From assembly GCF_019649055.1 (NCBI RefSeq), contig NW_026570228.1, positions 1,550,001-1,614,000 of the forward strand: a stretch of 64,000 bases of DNA, in the 5' to 3' direction. The DNA comes from Paramacrobiotus metropolitanus. Its lineage: Eukaryota; Tardigrada; Eutardigrada; Parachela; Macrobiotidae. The notes below the pieces were generated by a model. It saw only the letters and a list, made by a program, of their open reading frames with translations, did not search any database and was not told where the DNA came from. The stretch's first letter is position 1; every line of letters begins with the position of its first letter. The translations under genes and the position numbers were made by a program. Shown in pieces: positions 19,296-30,085 of this stretch.

Positions 19296-19462
19296 CTAAT
19301 TGAAAGTTTTTATAAACGGCAGATGGGCATCATGTATTCATTACATTCCAAAATTAAATATTTTCGTAGAAAATTCAAAATTGTTAATTCAGTAGACAAT
19401 GCAGCATTGCAGCTGCCATAAAAATTTGCAGACACAAGGCATGAACGGATCAAGAATAACGT

Positions 19463-19520
19463 GTTCCTCAGTGCGGTACATACGTGATACGGAAGACGAG
19501 CTGTCGCCCGCCATCGGACC
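19463..19520 (-). repeat. Conserved 5' block of array copy 1
   Basis: A ~50-bp GC-rich block upstream of the Tudor-like exon is shared by all three array copies (also 22322-22372 and 25010-25056). Read on the minus strand it contains CTTCCGTATCACGTATGTAC. It could be a short first exon with its donor, or a core promoter. Only this copy has an ATG in the block (19514). Confidence 0.5.
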
Positions 19521-20207
19521 AATGCAACGTCCAAGTAATTTCCTTCGCCGCGGTATAATCCGCTTAAGCTTTCCACCTTTATTTTACAGTACCAGTACTC
19601 GTACTGTACTTATACGAGTATACGTAGTTTTCTTTCTTACTTTTCTACTAAGTTTTGCATTGGTAGTTCAGGTTTTTAATTTTGTTCCAGTATCCTATGC
19701 TTACTAACTGAAAGTTTCAGTTACTAGTACTTCTTTAAAGCTGGGCGGGATATTTTCTTATCTTCTCGATGAGCGAAAATCTATCTGTTTGTTAATTTCT
19801 AGTACAAGCCTACAAGATACTCTTCATAAGAAATGTTTATAACCGGAAATCGGGAAACTCTTTTTTCATTTCGCTACAGTGTATCAAATTTTTCGCACTG
19901 CGGTTAAGTAATTCATATATACAGTACCACAACAAAACGTTCATGAAAGAACAGAAAAATACGCTATGGACATTCAGAAATTAATGAGATTCAGATTCAA
20001 AGAGATCCAGTAGTCTACCTGCACAAATATCAACCAACAAGACTTGACAAGAAAATAACAAAACTAAATTCACGAAAATAACGAGAAAATAAACGAGAAA
20101 ATTAACCAGAAAACAACTAAAAACCAAATTCACAAAACATTGTGGCGGGATAAGGCACACCACCGAGCCGGGACAGCGGGCTTTCTTCGCAATTAATGTG
20201 CGGCACA
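19521..20207. other. Gene-free spacer between array copies 1 and 2
   Basis: AT-rich, with short repeats of the type ACGAGAAAATAA near 20050-20110 and GTAC-rich palindromes near 19585-19625. I looked for a duplicated SEC23 exon here, like that between copies 2 and 3, and did not find one. Confidence 0.5.
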
Positions 20208-22091
20208 TTACGAACCTGCTGTCTTCCCATCATCCACCACTCCGCTAACCAGCGAATCAACCACCAGTAAATCCTTGGGAATAAAATCACACTTCCAAGC
20301 CACATCCTCGAGGATCAATTTCCCACACACTCCTTTCCACGCTGCACTCAAACACAGCGCATCCGGATGCGAGACGTCCAGGATGTCCTCCGCCGCGACA
20401 CCGACCCGCTTCAACACAATAACCGGGATTTTCATACCCATGGCCGCGAGCATGGTGGGCAGGGTGCCCAGCGGAACGGGCGATCCTTGCCGGTGATCCG
20501 CAGGATGCGCGTGGCACTGGTGACCATCTTGAAGAGCAGCGTGGCCAATTTGAGCTCACCGCAGTCGGTACAGTCGATGTGGACACGGGACGATATTTGC
20601 GGGGAGGTCAGGATGTGGTTCCATAAGCGGCAGACGGGCCGCGAACGCAGATTGTCGTCAGCCGTCAGATAGTTGTGGAAGATGCGGATGAGTATTTCCG
20701 GGGTATGCTGGTTATGGGAGATGCGGAAGACGTTTCGGGAGTGAAGGGAGCGACGTCCGGAGACTGCAGATGGAGTTCGTTTAACGACGAAGACACCGAC
20801 ATGTACATCCGATGACGCAGCGAACGATCGGATACATCCAGCAGTTCCTTGACACAACGCAAGTGGTGTTCCTAAAAGACGGTAAAAAAATATTGCTTTA
20901 TACAGTGACTACAGGACCATAGGTGAATAGATCTAAAACAATCAATCCATTGCACACACAGCCAGTACTGAAGTACATACTATACTTACTTAACCTTGAC
21001 AGGCTTTTGTCAGCATTTTAATGATACAACACATTCAACACTGAATACATTTTTACCAGCTGACAGCAATCCACGATAATACAGTTATGTTTATTGTCCT
21101 TTGCTCGCAGCAGTTGCCCCCAAAGTAAATGATTTCACATAATCCATAATCTACTTATTAAAAGCTGCTACGTGATTATTTGCCGAATTATTTACTTTTG
21201 GTTTTTACAGAAAATAATCTAAAACACAAAAAATCAAGCAACGAAAATGCCGAGTGCGAAATTTTCCCATTTGCTTTGTATTTTTCTACATTGAAAATTT
21301 TTTAGTGCAATGAACGAAGTTTTTACACAGTATTTTTGCACCACGAAAAAGCAGAGAAAACTCACAAAACCTTTCAAAAAAATTTACGGGGTACAAGCCA
21401 CTGCATGGGTGAATACTCCGCTAAGCACAGATAATTTTAGAGTCGATAACTTACACACTCCGCACTTTTCATGCTCATATCCTCATTGTGCGCAGGTATA
21501 TAATAGATCAGCCAGGTATGATTCCCTCAAACCATCCGCCCATGGTCCCACTGGTGCGATTCCACAGCGGCCAGAACTCTTTCCTGTACGTCACATCGCA
21601 CAGATCCCCATCGTGCGGCATCGCCACCCAGCGGCGTACAAAGGCCTGTCGTTTCTCCAGGGGTGTGCGCGCTGCTGTGGTCCGTATACGCGCCACACTC
21701 ACCACCTCCCGCACCCGCTGCCCCGCCACGTCAATCTCCACCAAGGCGTACACCCGCAGATTGCCAGCCAGGACGGTGGCGGGATGCCAGCTCCAGGGAT
21801 CCTGCGGCGAAGACTGGTACAGTGTCATCACGCGACTACCTACGGTGAAATGGGTATGCACGCATTCCAGGCAGCGGGAGATGGAGATGACGGTATCGGG
21901 GTAGGGGTGGCCGAAATTCACTACGCACAGGATATCTGCATCGCGGCATGGGATGATATCGGAGATGAAGCCATGACGCAGCTGATTGTAGCCATCCATA
22001 ACGTCCACGGGCCCGTAGCGCCATAGTCCACACATGCCTGGGCGGCTGGGCCAGACGCAAACGCCTGTCCTAATCGCAGGTCATGGATGCT
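20208..22091 (-). pseudogene. Tudor-like/F-box array copy 2, multiply frame-broken
   Basis: Same architecture as copy 1: Tudor-like exon 21455-22091 and F-box exon 20208-20871. The Tudor-like exon is open for most of its length (GHPYPDTVISISRCLECVHT, VGSRVMTLYQSSPQDPWSW, VEIDVAGQRVREVVSVARIR, RKEFWPLWNRTSGTMGGWF) but loses a base near 21515, after which WLIYYIPAHNEDM continues in another frame to the donor at 21454. In the F-box exon a base is missing near 20702, just before PEILIRIFHNYLTADDN, and another near 20474, before the C-terminal MLAAMGMKIPVIVLK. A TGA also lies between the acceptor and the ATG at 22035 in that frame. Three frame breaks make this the most decayed copy. The splice junctions are still preserved, so loss is recent or the sequence has errors. 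Confidence 0.6.
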
Positions 22092-22321
22092 CTAACAGCA
22101 AAAATAATTTGGTTCCAAAGGTATTAAGTGGCGGTCGGTCGGTCATTCTTAAAGTTAAATCTTCTGCATCTCGTTTAAAAAAATAAATCCATCACACTGA
22201 TTATAGACAGAATACAGCATATTAAATGACAGAATCACAGTGCCAGAGAGAAAGTCTCTCTAACAGTATGTACTATGTACTCTGTAATTTGCGATTATTT
22301 CCAAACAACAGCATGCCTTTC

Positions 22322-22372
22322 AGGGCGGTACATACGTTATACGGGAGACCAGCCGTCACCCGCCCTGCGGAT
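22322..22372 (-). repeat. Conserved 5' block of array copy 2
   Basis: Counterpart of the block at 19463-19520. The minus strand reads CTCCCGTATAACGTATGTAC. The triplet matching copy 1's ATG is AGG here, so if that ATG is the true start, this copy has lost it. Confidence 0.5.
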
Positions 22373-23087
22373 CCACACGGCATGTATTCCTTCCTCCTAA
22401 GTATTCCGTTTTTGAATCCGTTATGCTTGTTATGACTTTTACATCTCAGTTGCCTCTTGTTCTGCATTGAGTACATTTGTTCCGGGTATCTTTTTTGGAA
22501 ATTTTGTCAACGAATTGTCCAATGTGAACAGTTACTTCGCTCACCAAAAATGTTACTTCTTCAAATCAACGAGCAAGACATTGAATATGATGATGTAACT
22601 GATGATGTAACTCACGAAACGGCACCGCGTATTGTGATGGACGATGGTGTGTATCTGCAAATTTTTATGGATCAATATATTCTGTTGGATTTAATCTACA
22701 ATAATATGGTAGCGATGAAAAATAGCTTTTTCAGAAATAAATGACATTTTCTCCTTCGCGGTAGGCGAAAAAAAATCTTTCGGACTTCTAAAAACACAAG
22801 AAATTACAGGAATTGCAATTCATTTCGCGGCATTGTTTCCGGTTCCATATTTTCACAATGCTACACTGCATGAAAAAAAGACTCACCCGAACGCACACCA
22901 GATAACAATAGGAGATCAAATTAACAAGTAAAAAAGACCCAACAATTTATATGTACATTAGCAACTAACAAAACCTGAACATGACCAATCATACTGGAAA
23001 CCATCCGTGACAATTTGCGTGAATCGCACTTTCTCAAATAACGTTCACAAAATCTTGCGGAGGAGTATTAACCGGGTTTTTTCACAA
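22373..23087. other. Spacer between array copies 2 and 3, containing a SEC23 exon relic
   Basis: Apart from the SEC23 relic at 22613-22677, this interval is AT-rich and I see no gene. A plus-strand open frame through the relic (about 22544-22744) is only the relic with flanking sequence. Confidence 0.5.
22613..22677 (+). pseudogene. Relic of the terminal SEC23 exon
   Basis: The plus strand reads ETAPRIVMDDGVYLQIFMD, matching the start of the last SEC23 exon at 16750-16808 ([18 protein letters not shown]). DNA identity is obvious by eye, with GAAACGGCACCG, GACGATG and TATGGATCA shared in order. The conserved C-terminal HLKKLAVS has been replaced, and no other SEC23 exon is nearby. The relic faces array copy 3 just as the intact SEC23 end faces copy 1. 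The duplication that made copy 3 therefore carried the tail of SEC23 with it. Confidence 0.85.
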
Positions 23088-24807
23088 TTAAACGTTACAC
23101 AGGAACGGCACAGTTCGTAACGTACTCACGGTATTCGCATCACCCACCATGCCGCTAACCAGCGAATCCGCCATCTTTACATCCTGGTTCTTCACATTCC
23201 CCTTCCAACCCACACCCACCAGCATCAGTTTGCCGCACACACTCTGCCACAATGAATTTAAATATACCGCATCGGCGTGCGAGCAGTCCAGTATGTCCTC
23301 CATCATGATACAAACATTCTTCACGGAGATAACTGGAAGCTTCACCTTCATGGCGGCGAGCATGGCGGGGAGAGTGCGCAGTGGGGCGGGAAATCCATTT
23401 CCGGTGATATGCACAATGTGCGTGGCACTGGTGACCATCTTGAACAGCAGCGTGGCCAACTCAATCTCTCCGCAGTCGTCGGTACAGGCGATGTGGACAC
23501 GGGACGACGCTTGGCGGGAGGTCAGGACGTGGTTCCAGAATCGACAGACACGACGTGAACGGAGGTTATCGTCAGCCTTCAGATAATCGTTGAAGATGCA
23601 AATTGTTATTTCCGGAAGCACATCGATGATGTGAGGTTCGGATGGTATCCCGGGATGGGTGGGGGCTGGTTCGTCTGGCATACGGAGTGATTTCTGGATG
23701 GATTGCAAGTAGCCTTTCTAAAACACGATATAATGCACGAATAAAAAATGAAATATGTACAAGCCGTGATTACTTGTTGTCATTCTGCCACTCCTTTCGA
23801 AAATTTACTACGCATTTTATACTTCTAAAAGTATAATAACAACACATAATTATTTTACACGTAAGTATTTGACACATATGCATAAATTTATACGAGTACG
23901 AAATATTCGAGTTTGCCCACCATAAAAGAAAAAAGTACAACCCTGCGATTAAAAAAGAAAACATATCTCATAGCGCCGATGTGCTGTACAATAAGGTTCA
24001 TTCGTATACTCGTATTCTTTACTTCGATTCATAATTATCACAGTATTAACCAGACACTTCACAGTATTAATAATTAGCCAGACTGTTCATTTCCTGTTAC
24101 TTCCATGCAAGAAAAGAAGAAATACTTACTATTGTTGTATCTGCACGTACTTACACAACATTGAAAAATTTTTCATTTATTTTCATCGTCATCCCGCGCT
24201 GTTCTATAGTAATCCAGGCAATCACCCTGACACCCTGCACCAAGTGCCCCGCTTCTGCGATTCCACAGCGGCCAGAACTCATCCCTCTGTGTCACACCGC
24301 GCAAATCCCGATCCTCCGGTAACCTCACCCGTCCCTTCCTAAAGGCATGGCGTTCCTCCTGTGTGTGGACTGTCGTGGTCCGTACGCGGCCCGCACTCAC
24401 AACCTCCCGCACCCGCTGCCCAGCCACGTCAATCTCCACAAAGGCGTACACCCACGGATAGCCAGCCAGTACGGTGGCGGGATACCAGCTCCAGGGATCC
24501 TGCGGCGAAGGATGAAATAGCGTCATAACATGACTGCCAACCGTGAAATGGGTATGGATGCATTCCAGACAGCGTGCGATGGGGATAGATTCAGCGGGGT
24601 GGGGATGGCCGAAATTCACTACGCATTCCATCAATGCACCGCGGGCGGGGATGATATGGGAGATGATGGCATGCTGAAGCTGATCAGATTCGTCCAAGAA
24701 GTCCACGCACTCGTAGCGCCACAGTCCAAACAAGTTCGGGCAAAGTTCGAATTGATGGTCAACCTGTCTTGACTTGCACGGCTCTACAGAGTTTGTAAGA
24801 CTGTCAT
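23088..24807 (-). CDS. Tudor-like/F-box array copy 3
   Basis: The F-box exon 23088-23717 is fully open for 210 codons: KGYLQSIQKSLRMPDEP, then VLPEITICIFNDYLKADDN, RVCRFWN, and a C-terminal region ending at TAA. The Tudor-like exon 24155-24807 is open from the acceptor through LFGLWRYECVDFLDESDQ, FGHPHPAESIPIARCLECIH, VGSHVMTLFHPSPQDPWSWY and RDEFWPLWNRRSGALGAG. It then reaches TGA at 24173-24175, 18 bases before the conserved GTAAGT donor at 24154. Either the domain exon now makes its own ~210-residue protein, or the F-box exon is spliced from an alternative donor, or the copy is decaying. An ATG at 24817 lies in frame 10 bases above the acceptor-like AG. XPA starts about 500 bp above on the other strand. 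Confidence 0.6.
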
Positions 24808-25009
24808 CTAATATCATTCAAAAGTGCTTCTGCATCTCAGATGTCAGTAATAAGTACATCTCTGTTAACGTTAGGAAAAAATAAAGCAAAACAATGAACA
24901 TGAAAACAAGCAAAATGTTGCGCAAAGTTGCGAATGTTGCGTTTGAGATTTGTTTTGAAAGTCACCACTACCAGTTTATAACCGTGGGCCACAGGCGCGC
25001 TATCAAGTG

Positions 25010-25056
25010 CGGTACGTGTGTGATACGGAAGCCCTGCTGTCGCCCACCTACCGGTC
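25010..25056 (-). repeat. Conserved 5' block of array copy 3
   Basis: Third copy of the block. The minus strand reads GGGCGACAGCAGGGCTTCCG followed by TATCACACACGTACC. The ATG position is AGG, as in copy 2. Beyond it, GTATTCCTTC is also shared with the copy 2 flank. Confidence 0.5.
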
Positions 25057-25326
25057 CGCAGCAGCCTGTATTCCTTCTTCACTCGCCAGTTTCCATTTTG
25101 ATCTTTTCTAATTTCTCTTCAGTTTTATCACTTTTATTATTTTTGGTTTTTGTTTGCGTGAATTTTTTGCTTTCCTGACTCAAGTTGGAATGTTTGCTCA
25201 TTTGCTGCGTATTTTTCTTACTACTTCTTGATAGTTTCACCAACGGTATAATACCAGCTGTCTGATTCTACTGTATAACACGTCCAGAAACCCTACCCGT
25301 AGAATCTAGATTATCAATCCTCAACC

Positions 25327-27197
25327 ATGTCGAAATCCACTGCCAGCAGTAGCGCTGCGCCGGGTTACAATGATATACCGGATTTTCCCGATTGGGAGGA
25401 AGATGATGCCGATGATTCTGCAACACAGCCAGCGGAACAGGATATTGAACCGCCTCGTGGCTTCACCCCTCCGCCAGCGGAGACGGAAGATGCGGAAGGG
25501 TCGACATCTGAAACACAATGGTGCGCCCTAAATACTCCAGAAGTACTTACTTACTGCTTATGGATCGTATCGTTAGAATACGAAAATTAAAAGGCTTGAT
25601 GGAAAATTCCGCTTTGGAGACAAAAAGCTCTTCGACTGCGTAGCGTGTTATCATGTAGAGAAAGAGCAGAAATCAAACTGGTTAATAAGACTTCTATAGA
25701 AGTACAAATACTCCTTATTATTCGTGTTACGACGTGCTGTGGTCCTGTATGACGAGGGACTGGATTGGTATCATATAGTTTTGGCTTTTAGGAACCCAGT
25801 GGAGGTGGATGGCGGGGGATTTTTCTCGGCCAATGATGATTACAACGTGTGCGATGAGTGTGAACGGCCATTCGTCGATTCCTGGCTGCGAAAGAATTTC
25901 CAGTGTAAAGTCTGCGATGATTGCCGGTGAGAAGTGCATACTGTGGTCGTCTGATATTGATCCGGTTTTTTCTCTGAATGGCTTTTTTCCCTTTCGCTCA
26001 TGACGTCAATGCAGTTTAATTTTTGAATTTAAAGGAATCTGTACTTATATCAATACATAGATGTAATATTATAATTGTATAATTATCGCTTTCTGCTGTC
26101 GTGTGTCGTTTGCGATTATGTACAGCTGTGACTTCTGTATTACAGTTAATTTTCTAACATGTATTATGAATATGTATTATGAATTTTAACATGTGTTATG
26201 AATTGTATCATTCTTTCACAGTGACCGCGACGGCAAGCACTCTCTCGTGACCAAAACTGACGCCAAAAATGAATATTTACTAAAGGATGAAGATTTTGAT
26301 AAACGCGAGCCGCATCTCAAGTGCATTACCAAGAAAAATCCTCACAACGCCAACTGGGGCAATATGAAACTGTTTCTTCGCTGCCAGGTAAATACGTTAA
26401 CGAATTTTAATTGCTTTTGCAAATTCTGCAAAGGGTATTTTCTTTGATGTCTGTGCTGGATCACGTGAACTTAACTCGTACAGAATGACTACAGTATGTT
26501 AATTTTAATTTTAAACTGCCTCATGGCGCTCAGTTTTATTTAACCTTGTATTTGGTTGTTAGTGCAACGTGTTTTGAGTAATCTGCGTACACCTCGGCAA
26601 GTGTTCAATCCTAAATTCGACGGTTCAGTCAGATTTTACCAGTCGTAGTTTTTTCAACTTATATTTTTCTGGCTCAGCTGTAAAATCAAAATAAAATTTG
26701 AGTTTCGCATCTAACAGGTAGAAGAACGAGCTTTAGAAGTATGGGGAACTGAAGAAGCTCTGGATGCTGAGCGGGAAAAACGCCAGAATCGGAAGGAAAA
26801 AAGCAAGAAACGAACATTCGACAAAATGATTAAAGGTAATGCAAATACTGTAATTGTTTTGATACTACGGAATTTTAACAAAACTCACATCTTTCGCGTA
26901 CTGTAAAACGGCAATTTTAGAATGTTTTTTGTAGAACCGACTAGCTGGAAGTTGCTGGTATTTTCTGGCAGATTCACTGGAATGTTTTTCGCACTTGAGA
27001 GTTAACCAGTTTGCTTACACCTTGCTCCTTTGCGCTGTTTTGTAGAACTGCGAATGAATGCCAGGAGTTCGCTGGGAAAGAATATTCATTCCAATCACGA
27101 GCATGTTTTCGGCGAAGAAGACTACGATGAAGAGAACGACGTGTACCGGAAGAAGTGCAAAAAATGTGATCATATTACCGAGTATGAAAAGATGTGA
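25327..27197 (+). CDS. XPA: DNA damage recognition protein XPA
   Basis: Five exons: 25327-25520, 25792-25926, 26222-26387, 26718-26835 and 27046-27197, giving 254 residues against ~273 in human. XPA is the scaffold of nucleotide excision repair; it binds damaged DNA, RPA, TFIIH and ERCC1-XPF in the nucleus. After an acidic, proline-containing N-terminus comes the C4 zinc finger (VCDECERPF ... CKVCDDCR), preceded by GGGFF, the short glycine motif that binds ERCC1. Next is the DNA-binding region ([58 protein letters not shown]), and a C-terminus with CKKCDH and EYEKM. The first donor (GTGCGC at 25521) is weak but is the only one found with the right phase. The other junctions are clear. It is convergent with EMC5. 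Confidence 0.95.
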
Positions 27198-27828
27198 ATT
27201 GTGAAGTTTGGAAGCCGTTTGTAAATATTGTGCAGATGTAACGTTTTTCTGTCTCTTATTTAAAACTGAGTTTTACAGATTCTTATGATCTTATCAATTT
27301 CCGTTAATTGTGTTACTAGTATTCATGTACCTTTGGCTAAAATCAGTGAATCAGATTTGTATTCCGAAACCAATCGGAAAAATGAGAAAATGCAATAGAA
27401 ATGGATCGATAAACGGAACGTTTTTCAATCTCTTCTTCGACATTTCCCGTTAACAACGCAACAAAAACGGAATCAACAGCAGCAAAGCAAACAAGCGCTA
27501 TTAACTTAATTAATCTTAAGAATACTCATGTAAAAAAGGCAGATAACGCACAGATACTAAGTACTTACAATAACAACACCGTCAAATCACTGAAAAGCAA
27601 AACGAAAACAAAATTCTTGTTTCATTTTGGTATGATCTAGCGAAAACTGAACAAACGATTCGGTTCCTAACTTCCTAGTAACTTCCTACTAGCTCAATAC
27701 GGAAAAAGAGAAATAAGAAATAATTAAGAAATTATCATAGATTGTCGGCGTATCTCGGAAACACAAGCGAAAGAGACGAAATAAAAATCAACAAACAAAA
27801 AATCCGGTCCACTCACTGTGCCACTGCA
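27198..27828. other. Gene-free interval between convergent XPA and EMC5
   Basis: AT-rich 3' flanks of both genes. I see nothing else. Confidence 0.5.
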
Positions 27829-28302
27829 CTACATTTCTTCCAGCGGTGGCATATCGTCTTCCACATCCGCGACACTGACTTCTTCCACGGACGGCACCGG
27901 GGTGGAGGGAGGACGCTGCCGCAGTCCACTATCCACCGCGCTACTCTGATCCATCAGACGGAGTTTATACAGGGATTCCCGCTGCCCAAACACCATAAAG
28001 GACGGCCGGAAATCCAGGGCTTCCTGCGATTTGGCCTCGTATTCCGCTTCGGGACGGATGTTCTTCAGCTTGAACGTCATGTGCACGAAGGCCCAGAGGA
28101 CGATGCACATACTGATTAATGTCTCCAGGACAATGTCCAGGGGGAGCTTGGGCTCCTCGCTGCTGGAGTCCACACTGCCCGCTTCGCGGACCTGACGGTT
28201 GATGCGCTGGAAGGAGCGATGCTGGGCGGCGGAGATGGCGGAGTGCAGCAGCACGACGGAGCCGCTGATGAAGATAACACGCAGGACCCACTGTGGGAGC
28301 AT
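27829..28302 (-). CDS. EMC5: ER membrane protein complex subunit 5 (MMGT1 family)
   Basis: A single open exon of 157 codons starting ATG at 28302. EMC5 is a core subunit of the ER membrane insertase complex and was first described as a membrane magnesium transporter. Two membrane spans are visible: residues ~5-27 (VLRVIFISGSVVLLHSAISA) and ~55-75 (LPLDIVLETLISMCIVLWAF). The family signature SAAQHRSFQRI lies just after the first span, and ALDFRPSFMVFGQR matches the family's conserved tail block. The protein is somewhat longer than the ~131 residues of the human protein because of a loop insert (EAGSVDSSSEEPK) and an acidic C-terminal tail rich in S, V, E and D. It lies downstream of PEX12 on the same strand. 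Confidence 0.9.
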   Translation of the reverse strand: MLPQWVLRVIFISGSVVLLHSAISAAQHRSFQRINRQVREAGSVDSSSEEPKLPLDIVLETLISMCIVLWAFVHMTFKLKNIRPEAEYEAKSQEALDFRPSFMVFGQRESLYKLRLMDQSSAVDSGLRQRPPSTPVPSVEEVSVADVEDDMPPLEEM

Positions 28303-29008
28303 CCTGGGGTGTTAAATAAATATGGCGACTTGCTTAAGAACCGAACAAAAATCGCAATTAAAATGGGCAAATCAAAAATGTGACAGAGTCACAGATATAA
28401 CCTAATATTTCAACATTCAAAGGAAACTGCAGTCTCTAAATATTTCTGACGCGAATTTTAGGAAAGTCTTTTATCATTTATGGTTAGAACTGGAAATGGA
28501 AAGTCGATGGCTGCAGCAAACAAGTGCTGATGCTTACCGAAGGCGGTTGCCATTTCGACCGGTATATAACTACCGGAACCGGAAGCGGCGAATTTTGCGA
28601 ATTTGTCATTTGTGTTTCATTTTTTTCGCGTTATTTTTTGATTTTTTTATAGAACTAAGCATTGTGAATATGAAACGAACATTTTTTAGTAATGAGCATG
28701 ACACAGTTCTACATTTCACTCGTATAATAAGCAGCAATCAAACGTTTTATGTGAATAATGTTCTGAAGTGAAGCATAAGCAATTCTGTGTGTAGCGGCAA
28801 TACATTGTATTCATTGCCATAAATACAGTACCGTAATTTACTCGTATTTTGTACGTTAACAATCTCTTTTATTTCTTTGTGAATAATTTACTCAAGGGCA
28901 GGCAGCCAGAACGAATACTTATTCCAAAATGATCCGATATCGACCAGTCATCACACTATTCCGCAAAAAGTTTAAAATCAATAACACTCCCTTACAAAAT
29001 CCACATTT
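28303..29008. other. Gene-free interval between PEX12 and EMC5
   Basis: Holds the EMC5 promoter and the 3' flank of PEX12. The open frame at 28496-28771 (+) lacks any recognisable domain and is AT-rich. Confidence 0.5.
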
Positions 29009-30085
29009 TCACAGATAAAGCGGAACTAATGCATTCACATCCAGCGAGCATCTCGTCAGCGGGCATTTCCCCGTCGCCTCCACAATCGGCAATACACACA
29101 TCCGGCAGAACACTATCCCGGTCGCCGGCACCGCCACCGGTTGCCGCCATCCTTGTCCACACACCGGACACCTCCCCGGACGCAACACAACGCAGCTGTC
29201 CGGCAGCCGCGGCGGCGACGGCACACCGACCATCGCATCCCGCACTTCCTCGCCATACTGCCGCCAGAACTGCGCCAAACCCCCTCCCACCGTCAACAGC
29301 GCGGAAAACGCCCGAAATCCACCATGGAGAAGGCGCTCCCCAAGGGAAGACTGGAGGGATACTTCAGGAATGTCGGCGAGTGAGCGCCGCTGCAACCGGA
29401 TATCCAGGAGGAACAGGAGCAATCCCGGATGCGGGATTTTACGGAGCAGATAGCGGAGGAGGATGTACACGTTGAGGAAGGCGGCTACGTAGCGGACGTA
29501 GGGATAACAGGCTACGAAGCGGGATTGTACGCCACTGGATGAGCGGCAGCGATCACGAAGACGAAGATAGAGTTTTTCCCACTTGCGGAAAATATAAGGG
29601 ACGATGGCGAGATCCAAAAGGGATTTGGCGATGACGAAACGGCCAGGCGTCCGCCGAATTAATCCGGCGTATTTCTCCGCCCATGAAGCGTGGAAATACC
29701 GCAAATGATAGAGATTCAGCAGGAGATCGAGGGCAAAAACAATCTCGTCATGGAGGGCTTCGATCAGGTTTCGTAATTTGACGGGGAGATAATCCTTGGA
29801 TAAGAGCTTCAGCACGTATGCCACCGCGTTCCGGAAGGTGTCGGATAGGTTGCGCGCAGCGAACACTTCGGGATATCCAGCCACATCCATCATTAATAAT
29901 GCTGTATTTCGTAACTGTATAAATTCTGCCAGGAACACTGGAGCAGTGAGGAACGGGAAGCATTACGAACACCAGTAACTGTAACGACTAATGATACTTG
30001 CACCGAAGAACGGATCTGGGATTGCACTCCGCAATCGCTCTCTTATTTTCTCATACGACTTTCTGTCACTTTCAGAAAGAGACAT
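29009..30085 (-). CDS. PEX12: Peroxisome assembly protein 12
   Basis: Two exons: 30004-30085 (starts MSLSESDRKSYEKIRERLRS) and 29009-29937, joined G|TG in phase, for 336 residues (human 359). PEX12 is one of the three RING peroxins (with PEX2 and PEX10) that form the peroxisomal membrane ubiquitin ligase channel recycling the import receptor PEX5. Visible features are a long helical N-terminal and membrane region with LDLLLNLYHLRYFHASWAEK, YPYVRYVAAFLNVYILLRYL and an aromatic-rich stretch. The C-terminal degenerate RING is CPVCGQ ... GIVFCRMC ... GKCPLTRC, lacking several zinc ligands as PEX12 usually does. The first exon is short and less conserved, so its start is less certain than the rest. 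Confidence 0.92.

Noticed and set aside
19600-20207. Expected second SEC23 relic between array copies 1 and 2
   Set aside because: No stretch resembling GAAACGGCACCG or TATGGATCA in the right order was found.
29029-29475. Proline-rich plus-strand frame over PEX12
   Set aside because: Shadow of the PEX12 RING-containing region, low complexity.
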